From NCBI GenBank assembly GCA_032433765.1, contig JAVIAB010000160.1, positions 19,640,615-19,704,614 of the forward strand: a stretch of 64,000 nucleotides of DNA, given 5' to 3'. A program made the position numbers and the translations under genes. Position 1 is the first letter of the stretch. Each line of letters begins with the position of its first letter. Under the pieces are notes generated by a model. It did no database searches, was not told the origin of the DNA, and saw nothing but the letters and a program-made list of their open reading frames with translations. Below are positions 9,830 to 21,619 of the stretch, in pieces. The DNA comes from Megaustenia siamemsis (Eukaryota > Mollusca > Gastropoda > Stylommatophora > Ariophantidae).

Positions 9830-12135
9830 ATGTCCATGCAATAACACCTGGTACAAATGGAATGACAAAACATGCAGAAGCCAGATAGATTTTATACTAA
9901 CAAGACAACAGAACAAGAAAAGAGTAACCGACAGTAGAGCAATCCCTAATAACACATATGACACGGGCTACAAGATGGTTATGATCACACTAAGACACCT
10001 AAAAAAAGGAGAATATACGAAAACAAACAAAAGAAGCTGAAAGAATAGACAGCAAAAATAAAACAATTAAACGATTAAAAATCAAGGAAAACCCAAAAAG
10101 AAAAACTAACAGAGAAATTCAAGAAACTCCCTAACGAAGTTTTCACAGCATAAAAAGAGTGGAAACAATTAAAGGAAACAGTAACCAACATCTCTAAAAC
10201 AGTTTGTGGAACGAAGCTAAGGACAAAAGAAGGGGAAAAGAGCATCCCGTGGTGGAACGAAACAATCAGAGAAGCAATTAAAGAAAAGAAGAAACTGTTT
10301 ACAAATTGGAGGGAGAATAAGAATCCAAAATATATGAAAAATATGCCGTAGTTCGAAAAAGAGTTAAAATTTTGATCAAAGAAGCTAAACAAAAGAATTG
10401 GACAGAATTCGGACAAAACATGAGCAGGGACTACAAGACAGCCACAAGAGATTTCTACAAAGCAGTAAATGCCACAAGAGCGAGAAAAGAAAACCATGAT
10501 ACTACTGAGCTCATAAATGACAAATACGGACAACCAATTAAAAAAAAAACAAAAAAAACTTATGTAACAGAGATCGAAAGAATATTTTGAAAACCTGTTA
10601 AACATGATAACAACTAACCAGTAAGACAACAAAAACCATGCAGAACGCACAAACACTGAACCCAATATCATGAAACAGGAAATCGAAGAAGTAATCAAAT
10701 ATGCATCAAGAAATAAAGCACCGGGGATAGATAACATACCAATAGAAATAACAGCAGCAGCAGGAGAAACAGAAGTGACATGGCTACGCAGAATATTTGA
10801 TGCAGCATGGCACCAACAAAAAGCCACAGAAGACTGGCAACATGCAATCATCGTACCAATATGGAAAAAGAAAGGTAGCAAAAGTGTCTGCAATCAATAT
10901 AGAGGTATATCTCTTCTCAGCCACGTAGGAAAGCTTTACGCCAAAATCGTGGAAAAAAGGCTGAGACCAATAATAGAGCTACAGTTAAGCGATTCTCAAA
11001 TGGGGTTCGGAAAAAAAGAGGATGTACTGACGCACTATTCACATTAAAACAGCTTGCAGAAAAAACGACAGAGCGTAATCAAAATGTATACATACGAGTA
11101 GATTTAATTGACCAGGAAAAAGCATTCGACAGAGGACAACTGTGGGAGATACTAACAACATGCGGAGTAAGGCAACATCTAACCAACATAATTAAAAGTC
11201 TCTACAGCAACAACAGCTGCAGGGTCGGAACAGCAGCAGGCTACACAGAACACTACGAAGTTAGATCATGTGTAAGACAGGGGTGCGTACTATCTCCCTA
11301 CTGTTTATTACATAAATGTACTATATATGCAACTTAGCCAACCCATCAGAGACAGAGGAGATCAACGAGCTTTTATTTGCAAACGACCAGGCACTAAAAC
11401 ATGAAACAATAGAAGACCTACAAGAATACTTAAACAAACTCAACAGCATAGGCAACATGAAAATCAACACCAACAAAACAGAAGTCATGAATGTCGCCAA
11501 AAATAACAAAACATCAACTTAATTATAGAAGGCAGGCAACTAAAACAAGTAGAGGAATTCAAATACCTAGGAAGTCTAATGACAAACGATAATTCACAAA
11601 CAGCAAAGATAGACTGAAGATGTAACAAAGCCTGTCAAATCATTTGATAGTTTTCACCACTATTGTCCAACAAGGAATAACTCTAGAGGCAAAACGAGCA
11701 CTATACAATCTTCATCCCAAGGTTGTGCTACCAATGCCAGATCTGTACTCTAGATGCAAAATCAATAAGAAAAATAATCTCTACTAAGATGAAATGTGTC
11801 AGACGATTGACAGGAAACAGTCTGTAAGATAAGATCAGAAATGAAGAACTGAGAAAAAAGCTAGGAATAGACCCCACCATAGAATATATAAAGAAACAAC
11901 AGATACAATGGTTTGGCCACGTAATAAGGTAGAAAGATCAAATCACAACACAACGATCCTTCAACAGACGTTGTGAGAATACCAGACCCAAGGGTCAATC
12001 ACAAAAAAGATGGATGGATGGAATATTAGAAGCACTAGGAAACAGCAGCAGAGGCGAACAAAAGAGCAAAAGACCACAAATTATATCTCTCCTCGACGCT
12101 GAATGGCAAATTAGAAAGGAAAGAAGATGACGAGG
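9830..12135 (+). pseudogene. LINE family A, degenerate EN-RT element (copy 1)
   Basis: A non-LTR retrotransposon remnant in order. The endonuclease end is SQIDFILTRQQNKKR near 9870-9930. A linker follows with PWWNETIREAIKEKKKL and an open frame 10372-10590. The RT domain has NQYRGISLLSHVGKLYAKIV, DQEKAFDR, SCVRQGCVLSPY and FANDQALKHE, where the usual F/YADD box reads FAND. The C-terminal basic region has IQWFGHVIR. Stops and frameshifts show it is dead. Best frames are 10670-11047 and 11316-11522. Confidence 0.85.
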
Positions 12136-12139
12136 AAGA

Positions 12140-12515
12140 ATAATTACCTTCCCGTATTAATGAGAAATTTGAAAGTTCCCTGGACTGCTAGAACAATTAA
12201 TGAGGCCAATCTCAACGAGACCAACACAAAAAGTGAGCTCCCTAAAAAACATCAGAAAGAAACAATCAACATTTGTTAGGCACATCATGAGAAGAGGAAA
12301 CTTGGAATACCTGGTTACAACTGGCAAAATACAGGTGAAAAAGAGAACGCAGACGACAAAGAGAGAAGGTACTACGAGTAGATAGCTTCGTGTTGGAAGA
12401 CAGTCATGGAAAACAGTCATCAAAATAATTGATCTGCTGCACTGTTGATAGAAAATTGTGTTAGGACATGACTGCCTACGCCAATTTGTACGGAACACAA
12501 TGATGATGATTAAGT
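12140..12515 (+). pseudogene. LINE 3' fragment, HIMRRGNLEYL type (copy 1)
   Basis: The plus frame carries FVRHIMRRGNLEYLVTTGKI, the conserved C-terminal block of a LINE family also seen at 23715-23990, 27391-27624, 32100-32480 and 42080-42515. It is frameshifted near the end and closes with the tail ATGATGATGAT. Confidence 0.7.
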
Positions 12516-12544
12516 GTAACTCGGTATAAGCATGACCTTCGTAC

Positions 12545-12925
12545 AGATAACATGCTCAGCCTCAGGTCAGTCTTCTTCACTCTCATCTATAATCTATCAA
12601 GTGGTCATGCGTGTCACCAGTTTAACGGTAAAACTTCATTATTTACGATTTCTGCCCGACACCCTCTGTCTCCGGTATGGGTAAATTTCCTTAACAATTT
12701 AGCCCTGGCAGCAACAAGTTTGGCGTTCTGATTTCGACCTTTAACCGTCAGGGGTTTTGTGAGGTGAGCGAATATACTCAGATTTCACCGTAATCCGCTC
12801 TCCGATAACAAAGACATCGGATCTCATTATCTATGTCAATGTGGTCCAACCGTTTTTTATCCGGGGGCCAAATACAATGATCTGCTAGGGGTCCCGGGAC
12901 ATCATATACATGTGTTTGTGTGTAG
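12545..12925. other. Unassigned dispersed-repeat-like sequence
   Basis: No coding signal. ATGTGGTCCAACCGTT and GGGGGCCAAAT recall the reverse complement of sequence near 14285-14305, so this is probably old repeat. Confidence 0.35.
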
Positions 12926-12926
12926 T

Positions 12927-13184
12927 AAAAAAAAAAAGTAAAGAGCTCCGTCACACCAAGTGGCGTATAGGGAATATGGTGTTAGTGACCATACATTTTA
13001 CAGACCTTCAGCACATGATTTTTGAGGTAATGTGGTCGGTATTATGCTCGTGCCGCTTTACTTTCCCAGAAAAAACTGGTACCCATTTGAGGCTGGGTGA
13101 ACCCGGAAGCCGTCGGTTGGGATCGAACCCTACCTCTTGTCCTTTGTAGTCCAGTTCACTAACCACTGAGCTATCGCGGCTCCC
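12927..13184 (-). repeat. SINE family 1 copy (tRNA-derived)
   Basis: Read on the minus strand: head GGGAGCCGCGATAGCTCAG with A box TAGCTCAGTGGTTAGTG and B box GGGTTCGATCCC. The core GGGAAAGTAAAGCGGCACG is present but slightly changed. The 3' part has the small palindrome of the family (CGCCACTTGGCG, here CGCCACTTGGTG), and an A/T tail closes it. It is about 255 bp, near full length compared with 37457-37716. Confidence 0.88.
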
Positions 13185-13537
13185 TGTGTTTGTGTGTGCA
13201 TAAAGGTAAAGGTAACGTATGAGACTTGAATCGGCGTGCTAGCACGCGAGTTTCCACTGATATGTGTCCGGCCGCCTGTCCAGAAGTGTTCGGAGACTTC
13301 TGAGTGTGTTTGTACAGACAAAAGTATGAAATAACAAAAAGTTAACAAGAAGACATGTAGTTCATCATTAAACAAAAATGAAAACAAAGAATTGACTCAC
13401 TGTCCTCCTAAACTCTTTCAGCTCTCAACTTTAAACTTTAAAACTGTCTTCAAACTTTCAAATTAAAACTAAAAATTCGCTGGCTCCAAAACACTGTTTT
13501 TTTTTACAAAGTCTCTAACTCAAAACTGTATAAGTCA

Positions 13538-13690
13538 TGTAGGAACACCAAAACGTGAGCTGAAAATTGTTGGCAACTCATAGAGGACATATCCCTGAAG
13601 TGGAAGAGACAAAGTAACCAATAAGATTATCTAAGGAAGGTAAACTAGCAACCTGAAAAACTATGTTAAAGTCGGATGTGTTGGGTCGAA
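13538..13690 (+). repeat. Direct repeat, left copy
   Basis: About 150 bp from ATGTAGGAACACCAAAACGT to GTCGGATGTGTTGGGTCGAA, repeated at 14434-14600 with over 90% identity by eye. The end motif resembles, in reverse complement, part of the foldback element at 40661-41166. Confidence 0.85.
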
Positions 13691-14433
13691 CTCCCATAAA
13701 ATTTACCATTTTGAAGATTTTTTTCTGGTATCGCCTATACCCATGTATAAAACCTCATGATCTTATTGCTCAATCTTACCGACACCTTCAGCTCAATCTG
13801 GTAATTGTATGGCTGTGTTCCAACATTGGACATTCTATCAAAAACAGTCAATCAACGTTTTCTCGTTGTCTTTGAAGTCTGTAATATTCTGCGTCAGTGT
13901 GGCTGATATTCCTACCCCCTCTATGCTGGATTAACCTGTCGTGATTTGAACATCAATAATTTCCCCAAATCGACCCACATCGACCTTCGTCTAAATTCAC
14001 ACTCACATGAATACCTTTGGTGGACAGATCTAACAACTTTCTCGGAGAAACGGTAGTAAAAGCCGTTTGAATCTCCAGTCTAGTCGTTAGTATTTTCTGT
14101 TATATTTCTTGAAGGAGATACTCAAATTCAGGGTAATTTGAATCGCGGGGACTATAGAAGCTACAGAAATGATTGACTTATTTTCTCAATATCTCAAAAA
14201 TTGAAAATTAGAGAATTCATTTGTCTTCTGATAATGGAAAACGATTGAAGAGGAATGCGGGCTACACAAATGAACCTCGCGGGCCATATGTTGGACCACG
14301 CTGATGTAAATACAAAGGGAGGGTAAAGCCACGAAGAAATCACGGATTTAAGTGTCTCACCATCTGATCGAATCTCGCCCGAAATCTTCCTCTCCTGGAG
14401 TCAACGTCTTACCGCTGAACCACACATTTTTCA
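13690..14433. other. Unassigned sequence between direct repeats
   Basis: No coding signal. The minus strand near 14355-14430 has a tRNA-like pair of boxes, GTGGTTCAGCGGTAAGAC and AGATTCGATC, suggesting another SINE head, weakly supported. Confidence 0.4.
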
Positions 14434-14600
14434 TGTAGGAACAAAAGGAACACCAAAACGTGAGCTGAAAATGGTTGACGACTCATAATGGACATATCAT
14501 CCCTGAAGTGGAAGAGACAAAGTAACCAATAAGATTATCTAGGGAAGGTAAACTAGCAACCTGAAAAACTATGTTAAAGTCGGATGTGTTGGGCCGAAAG
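14434..14600 (+). repeat. Direct repeat, right copy
   Basis: Second copy of 13538-13690, with small insertions (for example AAAAGGAACA near its start) and GGGCCGAAAGACAG at its end. Confidence 0.85.
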
Positions 14601-14837
14601 ACAGAGAATGTGTGAGCACAAATTATGTAGCTCCTTTTGCAACCTACAGAATAACACTAAAGCGATTTTAATGCGCCTGAGGTGCCTGACTAGTTAAAGC
14701 ACTCGCTATTGGTGAAAAAGGATTCGGGTTCAGTTCTATGTGTGCCAAGTTTTATTTTTTTACCTTTCCTTTTTTTTTAAAACTGATGCAGATTCGTTAT
14801 TCACCCATCATCTGAAAGTGAGTACCAGAGATTGTTT

Positions 14838-15000
14838 TCTAGCTGTTCCGATGAGTACGGGTTCGATCCTGCTTCGGATCATCTATTGTTATTTGTTTTT
14901 TTCTCAGTTGTTTTATTATTTATGATTTTAATTATTTGTGGATTTTTTTTCCGAGTGTGGAAACATACCTCTTCCCCTGAAGTGATTCGCTGTCTCACTC
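14838..15000 (+). repeat. SINE family 2 partial copy
   Basis: B box ACGGGTTCGATCCTGCTTCG, a T-rich body, then CCGAGTGTGGAAACATACCT and CTTCCCCTGAAGTGATTC. The A-box half is missing. Confidence 0.7.
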
Positions 15001-15062
15001 ATCTCGCTTTTACCACTAATGAGAATATTAAAAAAAAAATTCTCAACGGGCTTACTTCATTT

Positions 15063-15249
15063 TCTACAAAGGACAAGAGGTAGGGTTCGATCCCTATGGA
15101 CGCCTTCCGGGTTCACCCAGCCTTTAATGGGTACCAGGTTTTTTCTGGGAAAGTAAAGCGGCACGGGCGTAATACCGACCACATTACTCCAAAAATCATG
15201 CACCGAAGGTCTATATGATCACTAACCCCATATTCCCAATACGCCTATA
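15063..15249 (+). repeat. SINE family 1, 5'-truncated
   Basis: Starts at CTACAAAGGACAAGAGGTAG, keeps the B box GGGTTCGATCCC and the core GGGAAAGTAAAGCGGCACG, and ends in a decayed CGCCTATACG. It lacks the A-box region. Confidence 0.8.
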
Positions 15250-15254
15250 CGTTA

Positions 15255-16628
15255 CATAATCTATTAGATAAATTTTGGAAGAGTGAAGAAATATCTAAAG
15301 ACTGGAAAGAAGATTATATGATCAAACTAGAAAGGAAGTTTACAAGAGTGCACAAATTATAGGGGAATTATGCTACTATTAGTGCCAGGAAAAATATTAA
15401 GGAGAATTATTCTGGAGAGATTAAAGAGGCCATAGAGAAACATTTGAGAGATGAACAAGCAGGTTTTAGGAAGAACAGATCATGTGCTGATCAAATAACT
15501 ACTCTACGTATAATAGTTGAAAAAAGTTTAGAACTAAAATCCCCACTTTATATTGGATTCATAGATTACGAAAATGCATTTGATAGTTTAGACAGAAGAA
15601 TGCTTTGGAAGTTGCTGAGTCATTACGGAATCCCCACGAAGTTTATTAAACTGATAAGAACAATGTATGAAGGAATTAAATGTAATGTGGTGCATGAAGG
15701 GCAGCTTACAGAAGCATTTGAAATAAGAACAGGGGTAAGGCAGGGATGCCTTCTATCTCCATTTCTCTATCTACTGGTCATAGATTGGATTAGGAAAATA
15801 AATCAATACTAAAGGAATGGGATCCAGTGGTCACTGACCAAACAACTTGATGATTTAGATTTTGCTGATGATATAGCTCTTCTATCACACAACCATCAAC
15901 AGATACAAGATACAACGAGCATACTTGATGAGAGAACACAACAGATGGGACTGAAAATAAATAGATATGAGACCAAAATTATGAGAATTAATGCAGTTAG
16001 CAATAACCAAATAAAAATAGGAGAAATACCTCTACTAGACGTACAATCTTACATATATCTGGGCAGTAATATAGACAAAGAGGGAGGAACAGAAAATGAT
16101 ACCAAAATAAGGATATCAAAAGCAAGAGGAGCATTTGTTGCACAGGGAAACATATGCAAGTCCAAAGAAATTAGGTCAAATGCTTAATAAAAATGTTCAT
16201 TCCAATTTTCGATAGGTCAGTCTTATTTTATGGCTGTGAAACATGGAGAACAACTAAAATGACAATCATGAAAATACCGACTTTCATTAATGGATGCTTA
16301 CACTGAATAAAAGGATGGAAATGGCAGGACAAAATCACTGATCATAGAATTATGGAATGTACCAGTCAAACACCAGTGGATAAAGAGATACAGCGAAGAC
16401 GATGGCGCTGTATAGGACACACACTACGGAAGCCAACTGAGAGTATTACAAAACAGGTCCTTTTTTGAAATCCTCAGGAAAAAGACAAAGAGGAAGACCA
16501 AGGAATTCTTGGAGAAGACAGATAGAAGCAGAGATGAAGATTATGGGAAGGACATGGAATGATCTTAAAAGAATAGCTAGAAACAGAACGGCCTGGAGAG
16601 TGTTTGTTTAAGACCTATGTTCTACATA
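15255..16628 (+). pseudogene. LINE family B, degenerate RT (copy 1)
   Basis: The RT fingers and palm are readable. 15444-15812 encodes DEQAGFRKNRSCADQITTLR, IDYENAFDSLDRR and TGVRQGCLLSPFLYLLVIDW. After a stop comes LDDLDFADDIALLSH with the catalytic FADD box. The frame 15945-16187 has YIYLGSNIDKEGG. A frameshifted C-terminal region with RRRWRCIGHTLRK follows. The amino half of the element is absent. Compare the better copy at 38881-40335. Confidence 0.88.
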
Positions 16629-16884
16629 AAAAAAAAGTAAAGTACCCCCGTCACGCCAAGTGGCGTATAGGGAAATATGGTGTTAGTGACCCTATATTTT
16701 ACAGACCTTCAGCACATGATTTTTGGGGTAATGTGGTCGGTATTACGCCCGTGCTGCTTTACTTTCCCAGAAAAAATCCGGTACCCATTTAAGGTTGGGT
16801 GAACCTGGAAGCCGTCGGTTGGGATCGAACCCTACCCCTTGTCCTTTGTAGTCCAGTTCACTAACCACTGAGCTATCGCGGCTC
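16628..16884 (-). repeat. SINE family 1 copy inserted in LINE B, with TSD
   Basis: Full-length SINE-1 on the minus strand. The flanks ATGTTCTACAT just before 16628 and again just after 16884 form an 11-bp target-site duplication. This is direct evidence of retrotransposition into the 3' end of LINE B. Confidence 0.9.
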
Positions 16885-16910
16885 ATGTTCTACATGGTAG
16901 AAGAAAAAGA

Positions 16911-16963
16911 ACACCATATTCCCTATACGCCACTTGGCGTGACGGGGCTCTTTACTTTACTTA
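16911..16963 (+). repeat. SINE family 1, 3'-end fragment
   Basis: ACACCATATTCCCTATACGC, then CACTTGGCGTGACGGGGCTC and a TTTACTTTAC tail. It lies in inverted orientation to the SINE at 16628-16884, so the two ends could pair. Confidence 0.75.
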
Positions 16964-17078
16964 CCTCAATGATAATCATGAAAGGTAGATATGTCTACAC
17001 GTTCTCCCATCCAAACCCTTTCCCCTAAACACACCAACAAATATTTCATTCTTTGATCGAACAAAGAAGGGAACTCAC

Positions 17079-17174
17079 CCTGCATGTATCCGGTAATCTT
17101 GCACATTGTGGTCCCTAGTACCCAGAAGTTGTAGACGTAGTACAGTGACGTCATTGGAATACATATTAATGCAA
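17079..17174 (-). CDS. GPCR exon: TM2 end, ECL1 and TM3 start (copy 1)
   Basis: An exon of 96 bp: two bases, 31 codons and one base. The acceptor is TTTTTTTGTTCACAG and the donor G|GTGAGT is phase 1. It encodes ALICIPMTSLYYVYNFWVLG and TTMCKITGYMQ. These give the TM2 Pro, the ECL1 Trp (NFWVLG) and the conserved TM3 Cys that pairs with ECL2, as in peptide receptors. The preceding exon (start, TM1) must lie at higher coordinates. I did not find it before the gap. Confidence 0.9.
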
Positions 17175-17479
17175 CTGTGAACAAAAAAACATAGCCTTAA
17201 AATCATACTAAGTACTAAACTGTGTAATATTTCATTGACATTTGGAGGGAGGGGAGTGAGTTGGAGAACAAAATATAGAGAATTTATTTGGTCTAAGAAT
17301 GAGTGAGGGGTAACTACTGTGAAGATGTTGAGAATTTGAAGTTAGCCTAATTTGGGGGAAGCAGTGTAGAGGTCAATATGACCTGACTAGATGGCATGAA
17401 TGCCACACAAGGGGGTCAGCAATTAATTGTTCTCGTGTTGCATCAATACGACGTTAAAACAACCCACTAATGGCATCTT

Positions 17480-17800
17480 CTCGTTCTTTTTCCTTTCAGC
17501 TCCCTGCGGAGCATAGAACTTCAACAAATACTTTCCCAGCCGTTCTGGTTTTTGTCATTCTTTTAAGATCGCTCCATGTCTTCCCCATCAGTTTCATCTT
17601 TGCTTCCTTGTGTCTTCTCCAAGAATATTTTCGTCTTCCTCTTTGTCTCTTCCCCGGGGATCCCAAAAAAGGGCCTGTCGTGTAATACTCTCTGTTGGCT
17701 TCCACAATGGTGTCCTATTCAGCGCCATCGTCTTTGTATAAACCCCTTATCCACTGATATTTGACTGGTACTTTTCAATAGTTGTAAGTTTGAGATTAAT
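17480..17800 (-). pseudogene. LINE family B C-terminal fragment
   Basis: The minus frame 17496-17705 reads GKRQRGRRKYSWRRHKEAKM and MGKTWSDLKRMTKTRT. This is the basic C-terminus of family B, as at 40190-40322 on the plus strand. Upstream bases continue the match (IQRRRW region). It lies about 300 bp from the TM2/3 exon. Confidence 0.8.
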
Positions 17801-18330
17801 GGCCCGTTCTTGAGCAATAAAACTGTCATAACGCTTGACCTTCATTGAAATAACAAGAAGTTAGCAGCGCTTTTTATCGTGCAGATACCGACCATATAAC
17901 CATTGGCCATTCAATATTATACGGACACTAACATCAATCTCCATATATGCTTTAAGAAGGAAACCATTTTATTTGCTTTTCACATCCTCCACGCTGGAAA
18001 CATTTCCAACCCGAAAACTGAAATAGTCATCTCACAATTCTTTGGGAAGCATCATCCATCTTCAAACCACCATTCCAAGTTGTAACGATTCATCAATGAC
18101 GTAAATGCCAGGATTCTGAAAATAAGAAGAATGATACCAAAGGGTTAGTTTTTAGTGAATGACGGGCCTTTCCCCGCTTAATCTGAGTTTCATTGAAATC
18201 CATTGGTCCACGTGAATTCACATCCGTTTTATTGAGTTGGCTTCCCTGGTCGGTCATCGTACTTGTACTACTGTTCTCTGTCTCTCTCTCTAAATATTTT
18301 ATTACAATGTGGTTAGTTGTTTTCTCCTTC
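17801..18330. other. Unassigned sequence; no TM1 exon seen
   Basis: I looked here for the receptor's start/TM1 exon on the minus strand. There is an acceptor-like TTCTTATTTTCAG near 18115 and a short frame beginning MDDASPKN, but no hydrophobic TM1 and no GN motif. Not called. Confidence 0.45.
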
Positions 18331-18755
18331 TTCTTCCTCTTTCCTTCCTCATTTGCCTTTCAGCGTCGAGGGGAGATATAATTTACGGAATTTTGCTCTT
18401 CTGTTCGCCTCTACTGTTATGTTTCCTAGTGCTTCTAATATTCCATCAATCCATCTTTATCGTGGTCGACCATTGGGTCTGGTACTCTCACAATTTTTAT
18501 TGAGGGCTCGTTGTGTTGTGTTTGGATCTTTCTGCCTTGTAACGTGGTCAAACCATTTTATCTGTTGTTTCTTTATATATTCTATGGCGGGGGCTATTCC
18601 TAGCTTTTTTCTCAGTTCTTCATTTCTGATCTTATCTCTCAGACTGATTCCTATCGTTCGTCTAACACATTTAATCTCAATAGAGGTTTTTTTTCTTATC
18701 GTTCTTGCATCTAGGGTCCAGGTCTGGCCTTGGTAGCACAACGTTGGGATGTAGA
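18330..18755 (-). pseudogene. LINE family A C-terminal fragment
   Basis: The minus frame 18457-18741 has SLRDKIRNEELRKKLGIAPA and KKQQIKWFDHVTRQKDPNTT, clearly related to the plus-strand LINE A end at 11760-12135. It is 5'-truncated. Confidence 0.82.
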
Positions 18756-18995
18756 TGTAGTTGTCCTCAGTTTCTTAAAGATGAGGCCACATTAAGAAGC
18801 TTTAATAAGAGGAAATCGAGCAGTGATAAATGAAAATTAGGCAGATAATTAAACTTGTAGATAAATTAAATCGATGGCACTGTGGGAAGATGGATGATAG
18901 GATGGAGGCAATTAACAAACATGCATTTAATGAGAGTGACTCAGTGGTGAGGTGAACGGATGGATGCATATTTTTGAAATTCGACATGACGAAGC

Positions 18996-20171
<1,176 letters not shown>

Positions 20172-20200
20172 AGGATAGGTAGGTAGGTAGGTAGGTAGGT

Positions 20201-20243
<43 letters not shown>

Positions 20244-20245
20244 CA
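20172..20245. repeat. AGGT then AGGC tetranucleotide run
   Basis: The GATA array ends through ATAGGATAGG into six or seven AGGT units, then about eleven AGGC units. This gives a stepwise sequence of related tetranucleotides. Confidence 0.95.
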
Positions 20246-20344
20246 TTTTTTGTTGTTTCATTCTCACTACATTCATGGTCCATGCTGCTAGGTCTTGGAC
20301 ATCAAGGTTCTCATTAACCCTCGAGGGAACCGCAATGGGTACAC

Positions 20345-20566
20345 TAACCTAGTGGTTAGTGAACTAGGCTACTAATAACAAAAGATTGGGTTCAAGCCTG
20401 ATAGACGGATTCCAGGTTCACCCAGCCTGTAATGAGTACTTGATTTTGTTGTGGAAAAGTAAAGCGGCACGGGCGTATGCCGACCACATTGTCCCAAAAA
20501 AAAAACGTGCTGAAAGTCTATAAAAATGATGGGCGCTAACACTATATTCCCCATACGCTACGTAGA
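20345..20566 (+). repeat. SINE family 1, diverged copy
   Basis: A box CTAGTGGTTAGTGAACTAGG, B box GGGTTCAAGCC, core GTAAAGCGGCACGGGCGTAT and a decayed 3' part. It is clearly older than the other copies. Confidence 0.8.
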
Positions 20567-20659
20567 CTATATTATGTTACTATAATCACTGTTCTTTTTC
20601 CGCCATTGATCTTTTCCGAAATAAATCTGGAAACAACCAACAATAAGGAAAAATCACAT

Positions 20660-21300
20660 AATAACATAGAGGTATAAAATTCCAACTTCAACGAGCTACT
20701 TTTCGCAGATGACCAATGCCTAATATATGAGGTTAAAAACCTGCTACAACAACATATAACATCTCTAGATAAAAAGTTGCACAAATTACAGTATGAAAAT
20801 TAACACAGCAAAAACAGAGGCTATGAGAATAAGCAAATTAAGACACCCATTAAACTTTAATCTCAAAGATAAAGAAATGAAACAAGTAGAAGAATTCAGG
20901 TATTTTGGCACAATGTTCACAGAAGATGGAAAACTAGACAGAGAAATTGACATGAGAATATAAAAAGCAAATGCTGTCATATACCAGCTTTCACCATTGC
21001 TAAGACATCCAAACATTTCCATGCCAGCTAAACAAATGAAACAATAAGAAAAATGGTAGGAACAAAACCCTGCCAAGAATATATAAAACAACAACTTAAA
21101 TGGTTTGGCTACCTGGTCAGAATGAATCCTCACCAATCACCATCAAGGGCGTTCTTCTCAAGAATGCATGGGAAAAGACCAAAAGGATTACCAAGAAGAT
21201 GGATAGATGCAGTGAAAGAGACATGTCACAACAAAGGAAAATCACTAATTCAGACAGTTCAAGCAGTTCAAGAACTACAAATGATATAACCACGACACAT
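20660..21300 (+). pseudogene. LINE family D, RT end and C-terminus
   Basis: Frame pieces read NELLFADDQCLIYE (FADD catalytic box), EMKQVEEFRYFGTMFTEDGK and LKWFGYLVRM, then GKRPKGLPRRWIDAVKE. This is the RT palm end and the basic tail of a non-LTR element akin to LINE A, with several stops. It lies just left of the assembly gap. Confidence 0.8.
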
Positions 21301-21400
21301 TTTAGGTATCAGTGAGAAAGAGAAAAGAAAGAAGAGGAAGATCTTCTCTCCGACCTTCTACCGGGAACAAACCACCCATCACATCCTCTCTCTGCCCAAC

Positions 21401-21500
21401 NNNNNNNNNNNNNNNNNNNNNNNNNNNNNNNNNNNNNNNNNNNNNNNNNNNNNNNNNNNNNNNNNNNNNNNNNNNNNNNNNNNNNNNNNNNNNNNNNNNN
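21401..21500. other. Assembly gap of 100 Ns
   Basis: Exactly 100 N, the usual fixed placeholder for a scaffold join of unknown size. It divides the left contig (with copy 1) from the right contig (with copy 2). Any frame across it is meaningless. Confidence 1.
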
Positions 21501-21619
21501 AAATTACTACAGGGACAATGGAGTCATCATTATCAGCAAATGACCAATTTTATGAGACATCGTCTTGAACGAAACAATGAAATGGTTATAATAGAAGAAT
21601 TTCTACTCGAAGATAATCG

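Larger units (their letters stand above)
1..18077. repeat. Large duplicated block, copy 1 (contig left of the gap)
   Basis: This block matches 45940-64000 in the same orientation almost base for base. Offsets drift from 45939 to 45923. After one net 32-bp loss in copy 2 near 47656, each offset step I located is a single extra base in copy 2 within a homopolymer run. The block holds three exons of a minus-strand GPCR gene plus LINEs, SINEs and minisatellites. Both ends of the match are set by the window edges, so its true limits are unknown. It may be a real tandem duplication or a second haplotype left in the assembly. Confidence 0.97.

Noticed and set aside
10075..10893. A 272-codon minus-strand hydrophobic frame
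   Set aside because: It is the antisense of LINE A, whose A-rich sense strand gives T-rich, Phe/Ser-rich antisense frames; the plus strand carries the RT motifs.
18060..18140. Start/TM1 exon of the receptor near an acceptor-like site
   Set aside because: The frame from MDDASPKN has no hydrophobic helix and soon stops; no GN or D-type TM1/TM2 motif is present.
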